A stretch of 64,000 bases of DNA, taken from assembly GCA_013176395.1 (NCBI GenBank), contig JABMLP010000015.1:124001-188000 (forward strand), written 5' to 3'. A program made the position numbers and the translations under genes. How positions within the stretch are numbered: the stretch's first letter is position 1; each line of letters opens with the position of its first letter. Positions 43,977 to 54,203 of the stretch are shown piece by piece. Origin of the DNA: Venturia oleaginea. Its lineage: Eukaryota; Ascomycota; Dothideomycetes; Venturiales; Venturiaceae. The notes under the pieces are model-generated. The model did not search any database, had not been told where the DNA came from, and was given only the letters and a program-made list of their open reading frames with translations.

Positions 43977-45197
43977 ATGCCTTCCGACGACGTCATACAG
44001 CACTCTCAGAGTGATGTAGACTACTACGCCCTCATTGGGGGCGATATACATCCTGGATCGACCGAGGAAGCTATCAGAACAGCCTACAGAAAGAAAGCGC
44101 TCGCCATACATCCCGATAAACGACCCAACGATCCAAATGCCGCTACAGCCTTCCACGAGCTTCAAATCGCGAACGATGTACTCTCGGATCCCGCCGCCAA
44201 GGAGGCGTATGATCGAGTGCGCATGGGGCGTGAGCTGAAGAAGAAACAGGCGGAGATGATGACCGGAAAGAGGAAGAGAATGGCTGAGGACCTGGAGCGA
44301 AGAGAAAGTGGCGCATTCAAGCGGGCGAAAGAGGAGCTTGACGCCGAACAACTTCTTGAGAGGGAGATAGCACGGTTACAAGAAGACGGGCGGAAACGAA
44401 GGAAACAGATGGAAGAAGAGATCAAAAAAGCTGTGCATGTCGAAGTTGAGGAGGCTAAGGTTGAGCCGGAACCTCAAAGCACAGCGGCTTTGGGCGGGAC
44501 AAATGTTGATGCCATACATCGGACAGTCAAGGTGCGGTGGGTCAAAGATGATAGTTCCAAGCACATCGATAGGGACACACTCGCGACGATGTTTGGACGA
44601 TTTGGGCATGTGGACAGCACCCTTGTTCTCAAAGAGAAGGAAAAGAAGACGCGCTTGAGTGACGGGCAGAAGGTCAAGCAAATGATTGGATCTGCTGCCA
44701 TAGTTTTCAGCTCCATCGTCTCAGCGCACAAAGCTGTCGAGGACAAGAAGGACCAGGATTTCGACAAGTTTCAAAAGATCGAGTGGGCAGATGGCAAAGG
44801 ACCAGATATGTCAGCATTCTCCAGCTCAACCAAATCACCACCTCAAAATTTGCCGCAACGCGACAATCCTACCACACCAGCTCAGCCACCGACGAGACCT
44901 CGGTCTGCATTTCCAGGATTAGATTCGAATCTTTCAACGCCAATTTCGTCTTTCAAAGAAAAGGCTGGTGTATCTAGAGGCCCGCAAGGAGATGGACTTC
45001 GCAGAGTTCCATCATTTTCCTCATTCAACGTCTCCAATACACCTGGCAATAGTCCTTGGGCAAAGGGGCCGGACACACCGAGTAAAGAGGAAATCACCAT
45101 GATCAGGTTGAGGAACGCAGAAAAGAAAAGGATGGAAGAAAAAATACGACGAGAAGAGGCAGAAAGTGCTGCACCAGGCGAGACAGGGACTGCATGA
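43977..45197 (+). CDS. CWF23: Cwf23/DNAJC17-type J-domain and RRM splicing protein
   Basis: A single exon gives 406 aa from the ATG at 43977, chosen because the J domain follows at once (DVDYYALIGGDIHPGS). The J domain has the HPDK motif (ALAIHPDKRPNDPNAA). A long charged coiled coil (about residues 85-155) follows. An RRM-like domain (TVKVRWVKDD ... FGRFGHVDSTLVL ... SAAIVFSSIVSAHKAV) comes next, and then a Pro/Ser-rich tail and a C-terminal helix (RLRNAEKKRMEEKIRREEAE). J domain plus RRM is the layout of S. pombe Cwf23 and human DNAJC17, spliceosome-associated J proteins. The frame is open upstream through the transposon end, but that part is not conserved. Confidence 0.9.
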   Translation: MPSDDVIQHSQSDVDYYALIGGDIHPGSTEEAIRTAYRKKALAIHPDKRPNDPNAATAFHELQIANDVLSDPAAKEAYDRVRMGRELKKKQAEMMTGKRKRMAEDLERRESGAFKRAKEELDAEQLLEREIARLQEDGRKRRKQMEEEIKKAVHVEVEEAKVEPEPQSTAALGGTNVDAIHRTVKVRWVKDDSSKHIDRDTLATMFGRFGHVDSTLVLKEKEKKTRLSDGQKVKQMIGSAAIVFSSIVSAHKAVEDKKDQDFDKFQKIEWADGKGPDMSAFSSSTKSPPQNLPQRDNPTTPAQPPTRPRSAFPGLDSNLSTPISSFKEKAGVSRGPQGDGLRRVPSFSSFNVSNTPGNSPWAKGPDTPSKEEITMIRLRNAEKKRMEEKIRREEAESAAPGETGTA

Positions 45198-45499
45198 TGC
45201 ACGGTTCACGAAATATGATATGGAGCGATGATACCCTGCGAGAACCCCGACTCGAACTTGATTACGGCAGACTGGATAGTGTGGGATCTGTGCTTCTACA
45301 AGGTGACACTTCTCAGTATCTTCTTCTTTACACAAGGATTCCCCCTTCATTCGGAATCATTGTACTGGTCCTGCTTGTTGTTTTACTAAACTATTATAAA
45401 GGTCACCTCATTTGCCACGCGTGCTTATTAAAGCGCCAAGAACTTCACCTTCGTCCTTTCGATAGCATATTACATATTGGCATTGCCGAGATTGCAAAC

Positions 45500-46343
45500 A
45501 TGGCTACCTTTGAACTTCTTGGCCTTCCCTTTGAACTCAGAGTGCAGATCCTGGAATATGTCATTGTTCCGAAAGCAGTCGTTGGTATGGACGAAAAGGT
45601 TACCTACCCCCAAGCTTTCGACAAAGGCGTTTCACTTAGGAGATTCACAAAAAGATGTTCGAATGGCGACTGTCTTCTCGTTACGCTCCTTCTTGTCTGT
45701 AAGCGGATCAGAGACGATGTTATCGCTGTGCTTGTGCGCCATATTCGTCCTCACATGGCAAGATACTTTTATGTTGACGAGAGCGGCAGGAAGACGAGGG
45801 ACCCGTCTTCAATATCCATCGATGCCAGACTTCGCAACGAGTATGATCGTTACACTCTACACGTTATGTTACCTCGATTTCATAAACATGTGCGCCGGGT
45901 TCAGGAGGGTATACAGGTTCCACAAGCTCTTTTCGAAGTACAGAAATTGAACTTGACGATCCAGTATACTTTGTCCTGATTACCAGCCTGAAGTTAAGGC
46001 TACGATGATCTACTTGAAGGCCCTCTTTCAACAGATATTCCCAAGACTTCGAGACGTCCATGTTAAGATCATACTCTTTTGGGACAGACAACATCCGGTG
46101 ATTTCGAAGTATACTTTGTTCACTCGGATTCCAGCCGTCACGCGGCTCTACATTGAAAACAGTGGTGATGTATGGCGTGGTTACCTAAGTGCGATACATG
46201 ATTTAGACGAATTGGACATGGACGAACTCCGCTACTGGATTGTTCATAGTAGCGTTGTTAGACTTGGTAAGGCCGAGGTTGACAGTTTGGTTGCTTCGTA
46301 TTCTCAGTTCTCTAGACTTGAGAGGGATAGGGAATTGGTATAG
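45500..46343 (+). pseudogene. 2EXR-like (F-box-like) gene with one frame change
   Basis: From the ATG at 45500, MATFELLGLPFELRVQILEY is a good 2EXR-like core, followed by LLVTLLLVCKRIRDDVI, the usual second block. The frame stops at 45979. The +1 frame across this point reads DYQPEVKATMIYLKALFQQ and continues to 46343 with FPRLRDVHVKI. That makes sense as the rest of the protein (~280 aa in all). The 26-bp interval is too short for an intron, so a one-base lesion or sequence error is likely. Confidence 0.6.
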
Positions 46344-47298
46344 AATTAGTCTACGAATCAAAAGGGTGTATCGTACTTTCTTATTGGGAATTGCGACTTT
46401 TTGATCTGGTGAGGTATGCGCATGAGAGGGTGATTGAGGTGTACCTGGATACTGGGAACGAGGTAGACTAGGTGAACGAGCATGTTTGAAGTTGTTTGAC
46501 GTGAGGACAAGGTTGTTTGGGGCGCAGGATGAGGAGATGGTGGTGTTGATGAAGGGGTATTTGGATATAAGATGATAGATGAAGTAATGCTGATGAGGAT
46601 GATTTAAGCACATGCATATCTATCTGAATCTATTGAAAATACATATGCTGATACATCACGTCTATGCCACTTTTCAAATAAATCCCAAACAGCGCCGCAG
46701 AAGTCCAGCTCCTGGCATCAGCAGCTCGCAAGAGACAGGGCCTGATTTACTGGTACAGTCTTGTCATCCGGCTGCCTCTGAACTTATTCGCATATGTTAG
46801 TCGCGAGGGGAAAAGTTCGCTCCAGTGCTGAAAGATTGAAGTCAATTCCACTACCAGCGGGGCGAAATTCGAGGTAGTTGGATTTGTGAATGTGAGGTGT
46901 TGCGATCATGACGACCCGACATATTCCGTCCGGATCGGGTATTCCCGATGACGCCTACCTCGGCAGATCCCAGTTTCAAATCCTTAGCGCGCTCAGATTA
47001 GTGCGGCCTGATGCGATATCTTTCACAAGCCTGCGAGCCATTTTTATGGGCGAAAAAGAAAAGACCCACTTCTCGTTCGCGATGAACTGGATGCCGTCAA
47101 TCACAGTCTCTGATGATAAGCAGACCGGGCCGAGGCATGGCGTTTTGTGTAAGGATACTTGATGGATTGGTATATTTTGTATGAAGCTGTCATCGATCCT
47201 CTGATAATTTTTGTCTCCTCTTGTCCTGAAATATTCCTAACATTTAGTCTTCCCCCGGCTTTCTGTCCGTTTGACCTTCGAGAAGAGGATTATACAAG
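46344..47298. other. Intergenic region, no gene seen
   Basis: The 3' flank of the 2EXR-like gene and promoter of the peroxidase. A short frame at 46908..47162 has no recognisable domain. Confidence 0.45.
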
Positions 47299-48380
47299 AT
47301 GAGCCGAGTTGGAGATTTCGAGGCGGTGAGGAAGGATATTGTGGCGCTTTTGGATCAACCTGAATACGATGAGTGAGTCCTCCATCGATCCTGCAGCGAT
47401 GGTTCTCTATATTGACCATTGAATAGTGGAAGCGCCGGCCCAGTACTTGTGCGCCTAGCATGGTAAAAGAGATTGATACCCACTACATATCCATCAGGCT
47501 AACCTCAAACAAAAGGCACTCTGCTGGTACCTACGACGTCGAGACAGATACTGGAGGATCAAACGGCTCTGGCATGCGTTATGAAGCCGAAGGCGGCGAT
47601 CCTGCCAACGCCGGGCTTCAACATGCTCGTGTTTTTCTAGAGCCAGTCAAAGCCAAGCATTCGTGGATCACCTACGCCGACCTCTGGACGCTGGCTGGGA
47701 AGGTGGCAATCGAGGAGATGGGTGGTCCAACCATACTGTGGAAAGGTGGAAGAACGGACTATGTCGACGATAGCAAGTTACCACCACGAGGCAGATTGCC
47801 TGACGCCACACAAGGAGCCGATCATCTCAGATGGATTTTCTACAGAATGGGATTCAACGACCAGGAAATCGTGGCGCTCTCTGGCGCTCACAATCTTGGA
47901 CGCTGCCATGCAGACAGATCAGGTTTCGATGGCATCTGGGTGAACAACCCAACAAGATTCTCCAACCAGTATTTCAAGCTGCTGCTGTCGTTACAATGGA
48001 AAGAGAAGGTTTTACCAAACGGTGTTAAACAGTTCGTCAACTACGATGAGGATACCGAGACCGAGCTCATGATGCTACCCACCGATATCGTCCTCACCAA
48101 AGACTCCAGCTTCCGGAAATACGTCGAGCTATACGCGAAGGATAAAGATGCGTTCTTTCAGGACTTCAGCAAGGTCTTCGCGAAATTGTTGGAACTAGGC
48201 ATCCAGCGAGACTCCAGTGGAAGAGTGACGAACTCGGATAACAAGTTGGGTGGATATATCTCGGCACCCAAGAAGCCAGCGAAGGCTGGCAATCCATCCA
48301 AGACAAGCGACGACAAGGTTGGGCCCAGCGAGGCAAACCCTTTGAAGAAGCAGAATGAGAAGTTCGCAGCCAGGCTGTAG
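47299..48380 (+). CDS. Class I heme peroxidase (cytochrome c/ascorbate peroxidase-like)
   Basis: Three exons, 47299..47372, 47427..47462 and 47516..48380, give 324 aa; both introns restore frame, and intron 2 splits the distal heme motif. Spliced, it reads VLVRLAWHSAGTYD with the distal Arg, Trp and His. The proximal ligand lies in [12 protein letters not shown], and [14 protein letters not shown] includes the Trp that forms the radical in cytochrome c peroxidase. There is no mitochondrial presequence, so it is likely cytosolic, unlike Ccp1. It reduces hydrogen peroxide; the electron donor (cytochrome c, ascorbate or other) cannot be told from sequence. The C-terminal ~60 residues are Lys/Pro-rich and not part of the fold. 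Confidence 0.92.
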
Positions 48381-50117
48381 AGGGAGTGTAGCTGTCGAAG
48401 GTGGGATACCATAGATGATTAGACTCCTAGATATAGACGTTAGAATCCGCGATATACTACTCTGCCTATAAAATTCGCGCTACTATCACGGGAGCTTGGT
48501 TGATGCTCGAGTAACCATTTGCCATCGAATTCTCCTGTATTTCGACGCGCACAACGACAGTCCACGGGACTAAAAGCCGGGACTCAATGAACCAAGAAGA
48601 GCCGAAGAGAATAGAGAAAGTAATAATGAAGAGGTTCAGTTGCCCTCTATATATTCGGCTGACAGAAAGGCGCTAAAAAGAGGGGGTGTCGCGAAAGGTT
48701 TTCCGTTCCAAGGCGGGTTGATCAAACAAACAACAATCTTCATCAGAGAACCCAGAATCGAGATGGCTCTTTCCACCAGGCTCAGCGTGGCTAAATGTCC
48801 AGTTGCAGGTCAAGAAAGCAATGTTTCAACTCGAGATCGAGCTCGCAATTTTCTTGGCAGTTCTGATTGCCATCTATCATTATGGGTACTTTACTGACTC
48901 CGACATACAATTCAAGATCGTTCGAGGGAACCTGGGCGACAAATTGGGTTATTCTGGCTTTTCTCACGTTCGTGGTACCGTGTTCTCGCTGCCCCTGATT
49001 ACAAACCAACGATACTAACAGCTTCATCAAGAATTTTTGGATCTCTTTGAGCAGTAAAGCCATCCTATTCTCGAGCTTTATGAAAGCCAATGCTCTGGCA
49101 CACCAGCAGAGGTTTAGCACAGACACAACACCCGTCATAGAACCAAGGAAAGACCATTCGAGATTCTGCTGAAAATGCCGATTACTAGAAACGGCCTCAT
49201 CACAGCGACAAAAGTTATCGATTTCATCGGACACGAGATCTTTGGTCGTACATGCACCAACATAGTTCATTTTCCGTTTATCGAATTCCGCTACCAAGAA
49301 AGAAATGCCATTTTATTCCTGGTAAACACCTTGGATCGCACGAAATGAAAAGAATGGATTTTAAGTCAAGCTGTTAGGATTGTCTTGAATACTTCTTCCC
49401 AGAGTCTAACTCTTACAGGGCAAAGCAAACTCGAATTGAATTGTAAAGAATTCCAATGGGATTAGTAGCGCGATCGTCAGGGAAAGCGAGATCTTGAAAT
49501 ACGTCTCACAACAACAGTAACCAGTCAACCACCAAAAACTATTTCTGTCCTCATCCATGATCTCACTCATGCATTGTGTATGGTCCACAGGCCTTCAAGT
49601 CGAGAGTGTCCAACTTTGCGACCTTTCTCTAAAACTCTGCCAGGCTGCTGGACACACTTTCCGTCACAATATACAAGAGAATCAAGAATTGCTATTCTCA
49701 GATGCCTAGGAGGGTTCTGCTCAGATAGCATACTTTTCATTTCCGCGGTACGACATCATTTGACACTGACAGCAACACCGGGGTCGCTTGGACGGCCGTT
49801 TTTTAGTATAATCCAGTTCTCTCAGCATATCACAAGTTACCAGTCTCAACTTCGCAATGCCCACGATATTGAGCCCTAAGAAACACGAAACAATTCCGAG
49901 CGAGGAACTGCGCAATCTCAATTTCTACATACAATTCTAATGCAAGTCCCTGGAACTTCGCAAAAATACTTTCATAATCGAATTCGCGCCCGGGTTCTCC
50001 GCTCCACTGAAGTCCATAGGCGTCAACCTCATCTTAACATATGCTGGATGCTTTAATCTACCTCATATCGGCCATTTCGAGATGTTTCGAGATACTTATA
50101 CGCAGTGCTCTGGTCCT
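48381..50117. other. Intergenic region with scattered short frames
   Basis: About 1.7 kb with no supportable gene. A minus-strand frame at 48791..49297 and a plus-strand frame at about 49941..50150 are open but show no domain. They may be eroded accessory genes. Confidence 0.4.
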
Positions 50118-50531
50118 CTAAACATAGTTGCCGCGATCGTGCTTCTTTGATACGATATCGAACTCTCCATCCCTAAACGCGAGGATGTGCGCATCGCATT
50201 TTACAACTCTTGCACCAGGGATGGAATGGAGTTGCTCGCACATTGCTGGCGAGAAGGTGGTTAGTGTCAAGTTGAGGTTGGTGATATGACTCCAGAATAC
50301 GCCTGTGCCGGCGGCTAATTCGAGGAGGGAACCATGTTGGGCATGGGGCAGGTGGTAGGAGAAGAAGGGCAACCAGGCTGAAATACGGGTAGTGAGGGCG
50401 GAGATTGAGGTTGCGTATTGTGATTCTGCGTGTGTTGAGGGGTCCAAATTGATGGGTTCCAAGGAGTGATGGTTGGAAGAGTAATGGAAAGTGGCGAGTA
50501 CTGGACAGTGCAATGAGCAGATGCAAATCAT
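50118..50531 (-). pseudogene. Truncated SAM-dependent methyltransferase
   Basis: The 137-aa frame has class I methyltransferase motif I (GSLLELAAGTGVFW) and the motif near ALPFxDGEFDIV (here ILAFRDGEFDIVSKK), and then stops. The second half of the fold, including motif IV-VI strands, is missing. The N-terminus (residues 1-35) looks intact or nearly so. It is either a fragment or has an unrecognised downstream exon. Confidence 0.55.
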
Positions 50532-50732
50532 ATTATTGGTTTCGAGGTTTCGAAAGGCGAGGAAGAAAACGCTTGGATTAATTGCTCATTTTGGATCCCG
50601 CAATCCTGTGTGGAAAGGAAATGAAGCACCTGTGTTTGAGTATCAGAGATTCTCACTCGAATATCCTCCCACAGTGTAGATATAATGTGGCATAACTTTC
50701 AGCCATTCTGGCATGCATCTGCGCCTGTGGCT

Positions 50733-51251
50733 TCAAAACGCGCGACGGTTTCGCGCTTCGCCTCCAGAAAGCCCAGTGGTCTTGAACAAGTGCCGGTCAT
50801 AATCGTCGCTCCATGGATCTTCCCAAAAGCCCTCTGGCCATTCAAACAACCACAAGGGGCGTTGGCCAGTCGGCCCGTTCATCTCCCACCAAGCTCGCCA
50901 GACAATAGGGCTCTCCTCGTTGTATCGGGTTTCCATACGATCAAGGTTCTTGTTCAACACATAAAGCATGTCGTCAGCCATTTGTGGGTGCATGGAGCAT
51001 ATGGTCGAGGCTAGTTGGTCGATGTTGGGCGCGTAGAGTGTTGTCTGGCGGTCAATCGGCTGACCATTCCCGAATCTGTGCGGGCCGGAATCGATTAGTA
51101 GGATCAGTTCGAGAGGCAGACAGTCGATACAGGTGCGGAGATTGACGCGCATCCATAAATTGAGCCGGACGTCTGCGTCTATAGCCTTTTCGAAGGCGTA
51201 ACCGAGGATTTTTTGGCGCAACTCGAGCGGGAGAGCGAGGAAGGAGGACAT
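50733..51251 (-). CDS. 2EXR-like (F-box-like) domain protein
   Basis: From the ATG at 51251 the protein is 172 aa: MSSFLALPLELRQKILGYAF matches the 2EXR/F-box-like core. A good donor (AAG|GTCAGT, near 51315) and acceptor (TTTCAG, near 51259) upstream suggest a 5' UTR intron. A trinucleotide repeat lies upstream of it. The downstream part (ADDMLYVLNKNLDRME, VWRAWWEMNG) matches the neighbouring pseudogene at 51513..51961, so the two are tandem copies. Function of the family is not established; an adaptor role like F-box proteins is often assumed. Confidence 0.6.
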   Translation of the reverse strand: MSSFLALPLELRQKILGYAFEKAIDADVRLNLWMRVNLRTCIDCLPLELILLIDSGPHRFGNGQPIDRQTTLYAPNIDQLASTICSMHPQMADDMLYVLNKNLDRMETRYNEESPIVWRAWWEMNGPTGQRPLWLFEWPEGFWEDPWSDDYDRHLFKTTGLSGGEARNRRAF

Positions 51252-51340
51252 CGTGGCCTCTGAAAGATTGTCAGCTTGACTGAATAATTGTAATGATTGA
51301 GAGGAAGAATGACTGACCTTAAGGTTTATGCCGGATTTGT

Positions 51341-51369
51341 GTTGTTGTTGTTGTTGTTGTTGTTGTTGC
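51341..51369. repeat. (GTT)n microsatellite, about 9-10 units
   Basis: An uninterrupted GTT run lies in the 5' leader region of the 2EXR-like gene at 50733..51251. Confidence 0.9.
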
Positions 51370-51512
51370 TTTCGACAGTGAAAAGACACGATGAGTCGTT
51401 GCTCTTTCTACTAACGGAAGCTTCGAGAATCCTAAGTCATCTTTGCTCGACGTGTTTCTTCTACAAGAAAAGTACCTCCACCTAAGTTTTGAGAGAGCAT
51501 TCTCCTACATAT

Positions 51513-51961
51513 TCACTGATCTAGAGCTTCATCAACTACGTTCTCCTTCCACCAATCCTTCTTCCACTTCTCGCGACTATGAACATCGTAGTCCTTCTCG
51601 AATATTGCTAGTGTCGTTCTCAGCACAAATAGCAGGTCATCGGCGAGTCGCTCATGCGTATTTTTCAGAGCTGTAGCTAGGGCCTCAATTTTTGGAGCAA
51701 ATAGAGAGGGATTGTATCGATTGGAATATTTTTCAATCGGTGAGCCGAAATCGACAAAGTAGTCGGCTCCGCCTTCGGGTTTCTCAATGAGGCGACTGAG
51801 TCCAATAGTGGTTCGTCGGTGGCTGTGAGGCAGACAATTCGGGCTTCGAATTTTGTACGGAGGTGAATTCGAAGCTTGAGATTGAAGGTCACGTCTGCGG
51901 TGGTTGCGGCTTCGAATGCGTAGGCTAGGGAGGTGGGGCGAGATGTAGTGAGTTGTAACAT
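51513..51961 (-). pseudogene. Frame-shifted tandem copy of the 2EXR-like gene
   Basis: The first part (51961 down to about 51780) reads AYAFEAATTADVTFNLKLRI, parallel to GYAFEKAIDADVRLNLWMRV in the neighbour. The frame then changes; the second part, ADYFVDFGSPIEKYSNRYNP to the stop at 51513, contains RLADDLLFVLRTTLAIFE, parallel to QMADDMLYVLNKNLDRME. At least one frameshift near 51770-51790 separates them. The 2EXR core at the N-terminus is eroded. Confidence 0.65.
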
Positions 51962-52390
51962 GGGTTGACGCTGTAGATAGAGGGAGTGAGGGCTGTGGTG
52001 ATGGTGATGGTGAGCCGTGAGTTTTTGTTCTTCGGAAAATGTGTTGGAGGAAAATTCATCATTACATCACCTTTGTGTAGAAAACTTGAAAGGCATCGCG
52101 ATGGCCAGAAACCGCGAAGAGACTATCTCGACTTTGAGATCATCTAACGAAAACAGCCGATCTTTGTAATCTGTCTTCTGCTCACTTCTCTGATCCCTAA
52201 GTCTGCTGTGTAATAAAGGATCAGGTCTCACGTCCAAAAATCCTGCACAGGTTGTGATTCAGTTTCTGCCCCTCCAGGTCTACTCCAGACCCAAATGTTT
52301 GTCACAATCATCTGTGTGGCAGTCTTCGTGTTCTTCGTCTTCCAACTCTTCGTTGCCACAATCCGCTCCAATTTAGAGCATGGCACTTCC
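51962..52390. other. Intergenic region, no gene seen
   Basis: The promoter side of the pseudogene at 51513..51961 and the 3' flank of the gene at 52391. Contains GGTGAT-type triplet runs near 52000. Confidence 0.45.
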
Positions 52391-53248
52391 TCACATCGCA
52401 GACCTCTTCCAATCTTCGGTAATGGCGAATAGCATCCACACGGTCGTAGGGCTGTCTGACGTACGCGACTTGCTTAAGCCAAGCCCTTCCGTTGCATTTG
52501 ATGTGATCATGTAGATGCGCATACTGACAAGGGGTTCGAGATCGATCCGGCTTCGCCCAACGGCTAAGTGTAAGAATTGATGTCTCGTCATCTCCCAAGC
52601 TCCTCTCGTAGAAGACAAATTGAAGCGAGGCGTGGTTCCTGACAAGGTCAGAAAGCTCAAGGATAATGTTGTCGTTCTTGTAGTTCTTCGAATCATTCGG
52701 TATACATTAAACTCTAGATTCAGGCATTTGAGTCGAGGCATAGTGAGCAGAAACTTTGAGAAATGAGGCGAAGCTTCATAGTCGTCGTGATCGGTCGTCG
52801 AGATGGTAATGGCGCATGTCTGTAGGTAGGTTGGAAGGAAGTTCCATTCGGTTTTCTGGCCAAGAATGCCGATACTGCTGGGAATGATTATGATCTGAAG
52901 GCATCTCTGCGTGTAGAGGGCGGCTAGGTACTCGTCGTGAACTTGGCGATTGATGAAAAGCATGGCGTGTCGAAATCGCTGGACAGTCAATGGGCGTTTG
53001 TAGTGGCGCATTGGTTCTAAGCATTCATACTTGTGCTGTTCGAATGAAAGCTCATTGTCGTTGGGGTCAATTCCAAACTCCTTATGGAATGTCCTCTTGC
53101 AACATGTTTTGTCACATCGAAGACGTTCTTCGTCGATTGCCTGCCCGATCATGTAATTATAGATCAAATTACGAAGTTCGCGCGAAAGGCCTAGTAGGTC
53201 GAAGGGTTGTGGTGCTGGCGTGTCTTGAGCCAAGAGAGATTCTTCCAC
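52391..53248 (-). CDS. 2EXR-like (F-box-like) domain protein
   Basis: The frame of about 285 codons has FDLLGLSRELRNLIYNYMIG (the core) and MLFINRQVHDEYLAALYTQR (the 'vNrQvH/E' block), followed by the Leu-rich strand MPRLKCLNLEF. This is the most typical member of the family in the window. No ATG begins the frame: it is open upstream to about 53340 (LRTTKKFYLLKPSSHD), so the true start or a first exon lies farther up. The last ~100 residues have unusual Ser/Thr/Arg content, and an internal frame change or missed intron there is possible. Confidence 0.6.
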   Translation of the reverse strand: MEESLLAQDTPAPQPFDLLGLSRELRNLIYNYMIGQAIDEERLRCDKTCCKRTFHKEFGIDPNDNELSFEQHKYECLEPMRHYKRPLTVQRFRHAMLFINRQVHDEYLAALYTQRCLQIIIIPSSIGILGQKTEWNFLPTYLQTCAITISTTDHDDYEASPHFSKFLLTMPRLKCLNLEFNVYRMIRRTTRTTTLSLSFLTLSGTTPRFNLSSTRGAWEMTRHQFLHLAVGRSRIDLEPLVSMRIYMITSNATEGLGLSKSRTSDSPTTVWMLFAITEDWKRSAM

Positions 53249-54203
53249 GCTCTTTTCGTCGTGGCTGGACGGCTTTAATAAATAGAACTTCTTCGTCGTT
53301 CGGAGGATGGATGATGGCGGGGGTTTCTTCTAGTGTCTTCGCGTCTTGCAACGGCTGGCGTTGGTGTATTAATCGGTCGGTTCACTGATGGATGCCAAAC
53401 GGAGAGTTCTGAGGCTCTTGCCGATGCTGTTGTTGATTGGATGATGAATGGAAGGTCAAAGATTCTGTGCGAGGGATCATAACAAGACTTCGAAGATGCT
53501 CACCAGCAAGTGACTTGTAAACATCGGCATCTTTAAATTTCTAGCAGTATTGTGCTTCTAAATTTCCAGAAATTTATCGATATCGATCTCAAATTAAAAG
53601 ACTGCTTTCCGGATGCAGCTGGCGCCACCCAGGACTACTGGGACCGGACATGGCTAACGAGTCCGCTGTGCTATTCTGCATTCCATCTTGCGATTATCGC
53701 AGATTTCTAATCGCCGCCATAGCTGTTTAGTCTTTTCACATTGTCAGACCACGAGGCCATTAGACGGACCACAGTAGCGGACGTCCTGAGTGCTTTTCAA
53801 CAATACTCGTGCCTTTAAGGCCAGATACATGCCTCTGGCAACTGCGGAGCGAAAAGTGCCAGGAATTGAGAAATCGATGTCCACTTCAAGGCTTGCCTGG
53901 GCGTTGGACACGCCTCTATTCAAATCCGGACTAACTCTTTTCTTGCCGGCAATTATCTACTGGCTATGTAACGAGACTCTATGGGAGTAAGCATGTTTCA
54001 TTACTTGACTTCCGTAGTAACCTGCTATGAAAAGGTAGTCAGCTTGTGCACTTTGAGACAATCCAAAGATTGCATCACCTTGAACTCCCAATTTTTCCTC
54101 GCCGCGAGTCTGCGGCTGCACATTTGCGAGATCTCTCGTCCGTAGGATATCCTGGACGACCTTATCCGCTCAATAGTCTGTGATGTTAAGGGTATCTCAA
54201 CGC
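53249..54203. other. Intergenic region with one foldback repeat
   Basis: The upstream flank of the 2EXR-like gene, a foldback repeat at 53522..53590, and the 3' flank of the U2B''-like gene. No gene is seen. Confidence 0.45.
53522..53590. repeat. Foldback repeat, copy D
   Basis: The left arm CTTTAAATTTCTAGCAGT pairs imperfectly with the right arm AATTTCCAGAAATTTATCG. It ends in ATCGATATCGATCTC, matching copies B and C. Confidence 0.65.

Noticed and set aside
47299..48380. Mitochondrial cytochrome c peroxidase Ccp1
   Set aside because: No presequence; the N-terminus starts directly at the peroxidase domain.
48791..49297. Minus-strand frame of 168 codons
   Set aside because: No start context, no recognisable motif; cannot be told from chance or an eroded gene.
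49941..50150. Open frame of about 70 codons with hydrophobic content
   Set aside because: Short, no ATG at its head, no family match.
51341..51369. Poly-Gln tract as part of the 2EXR-like protein
   Set aside because: The reading that includes it lacks an ATG, and upstream splice signals indicate that it lies in the 5' UTR.
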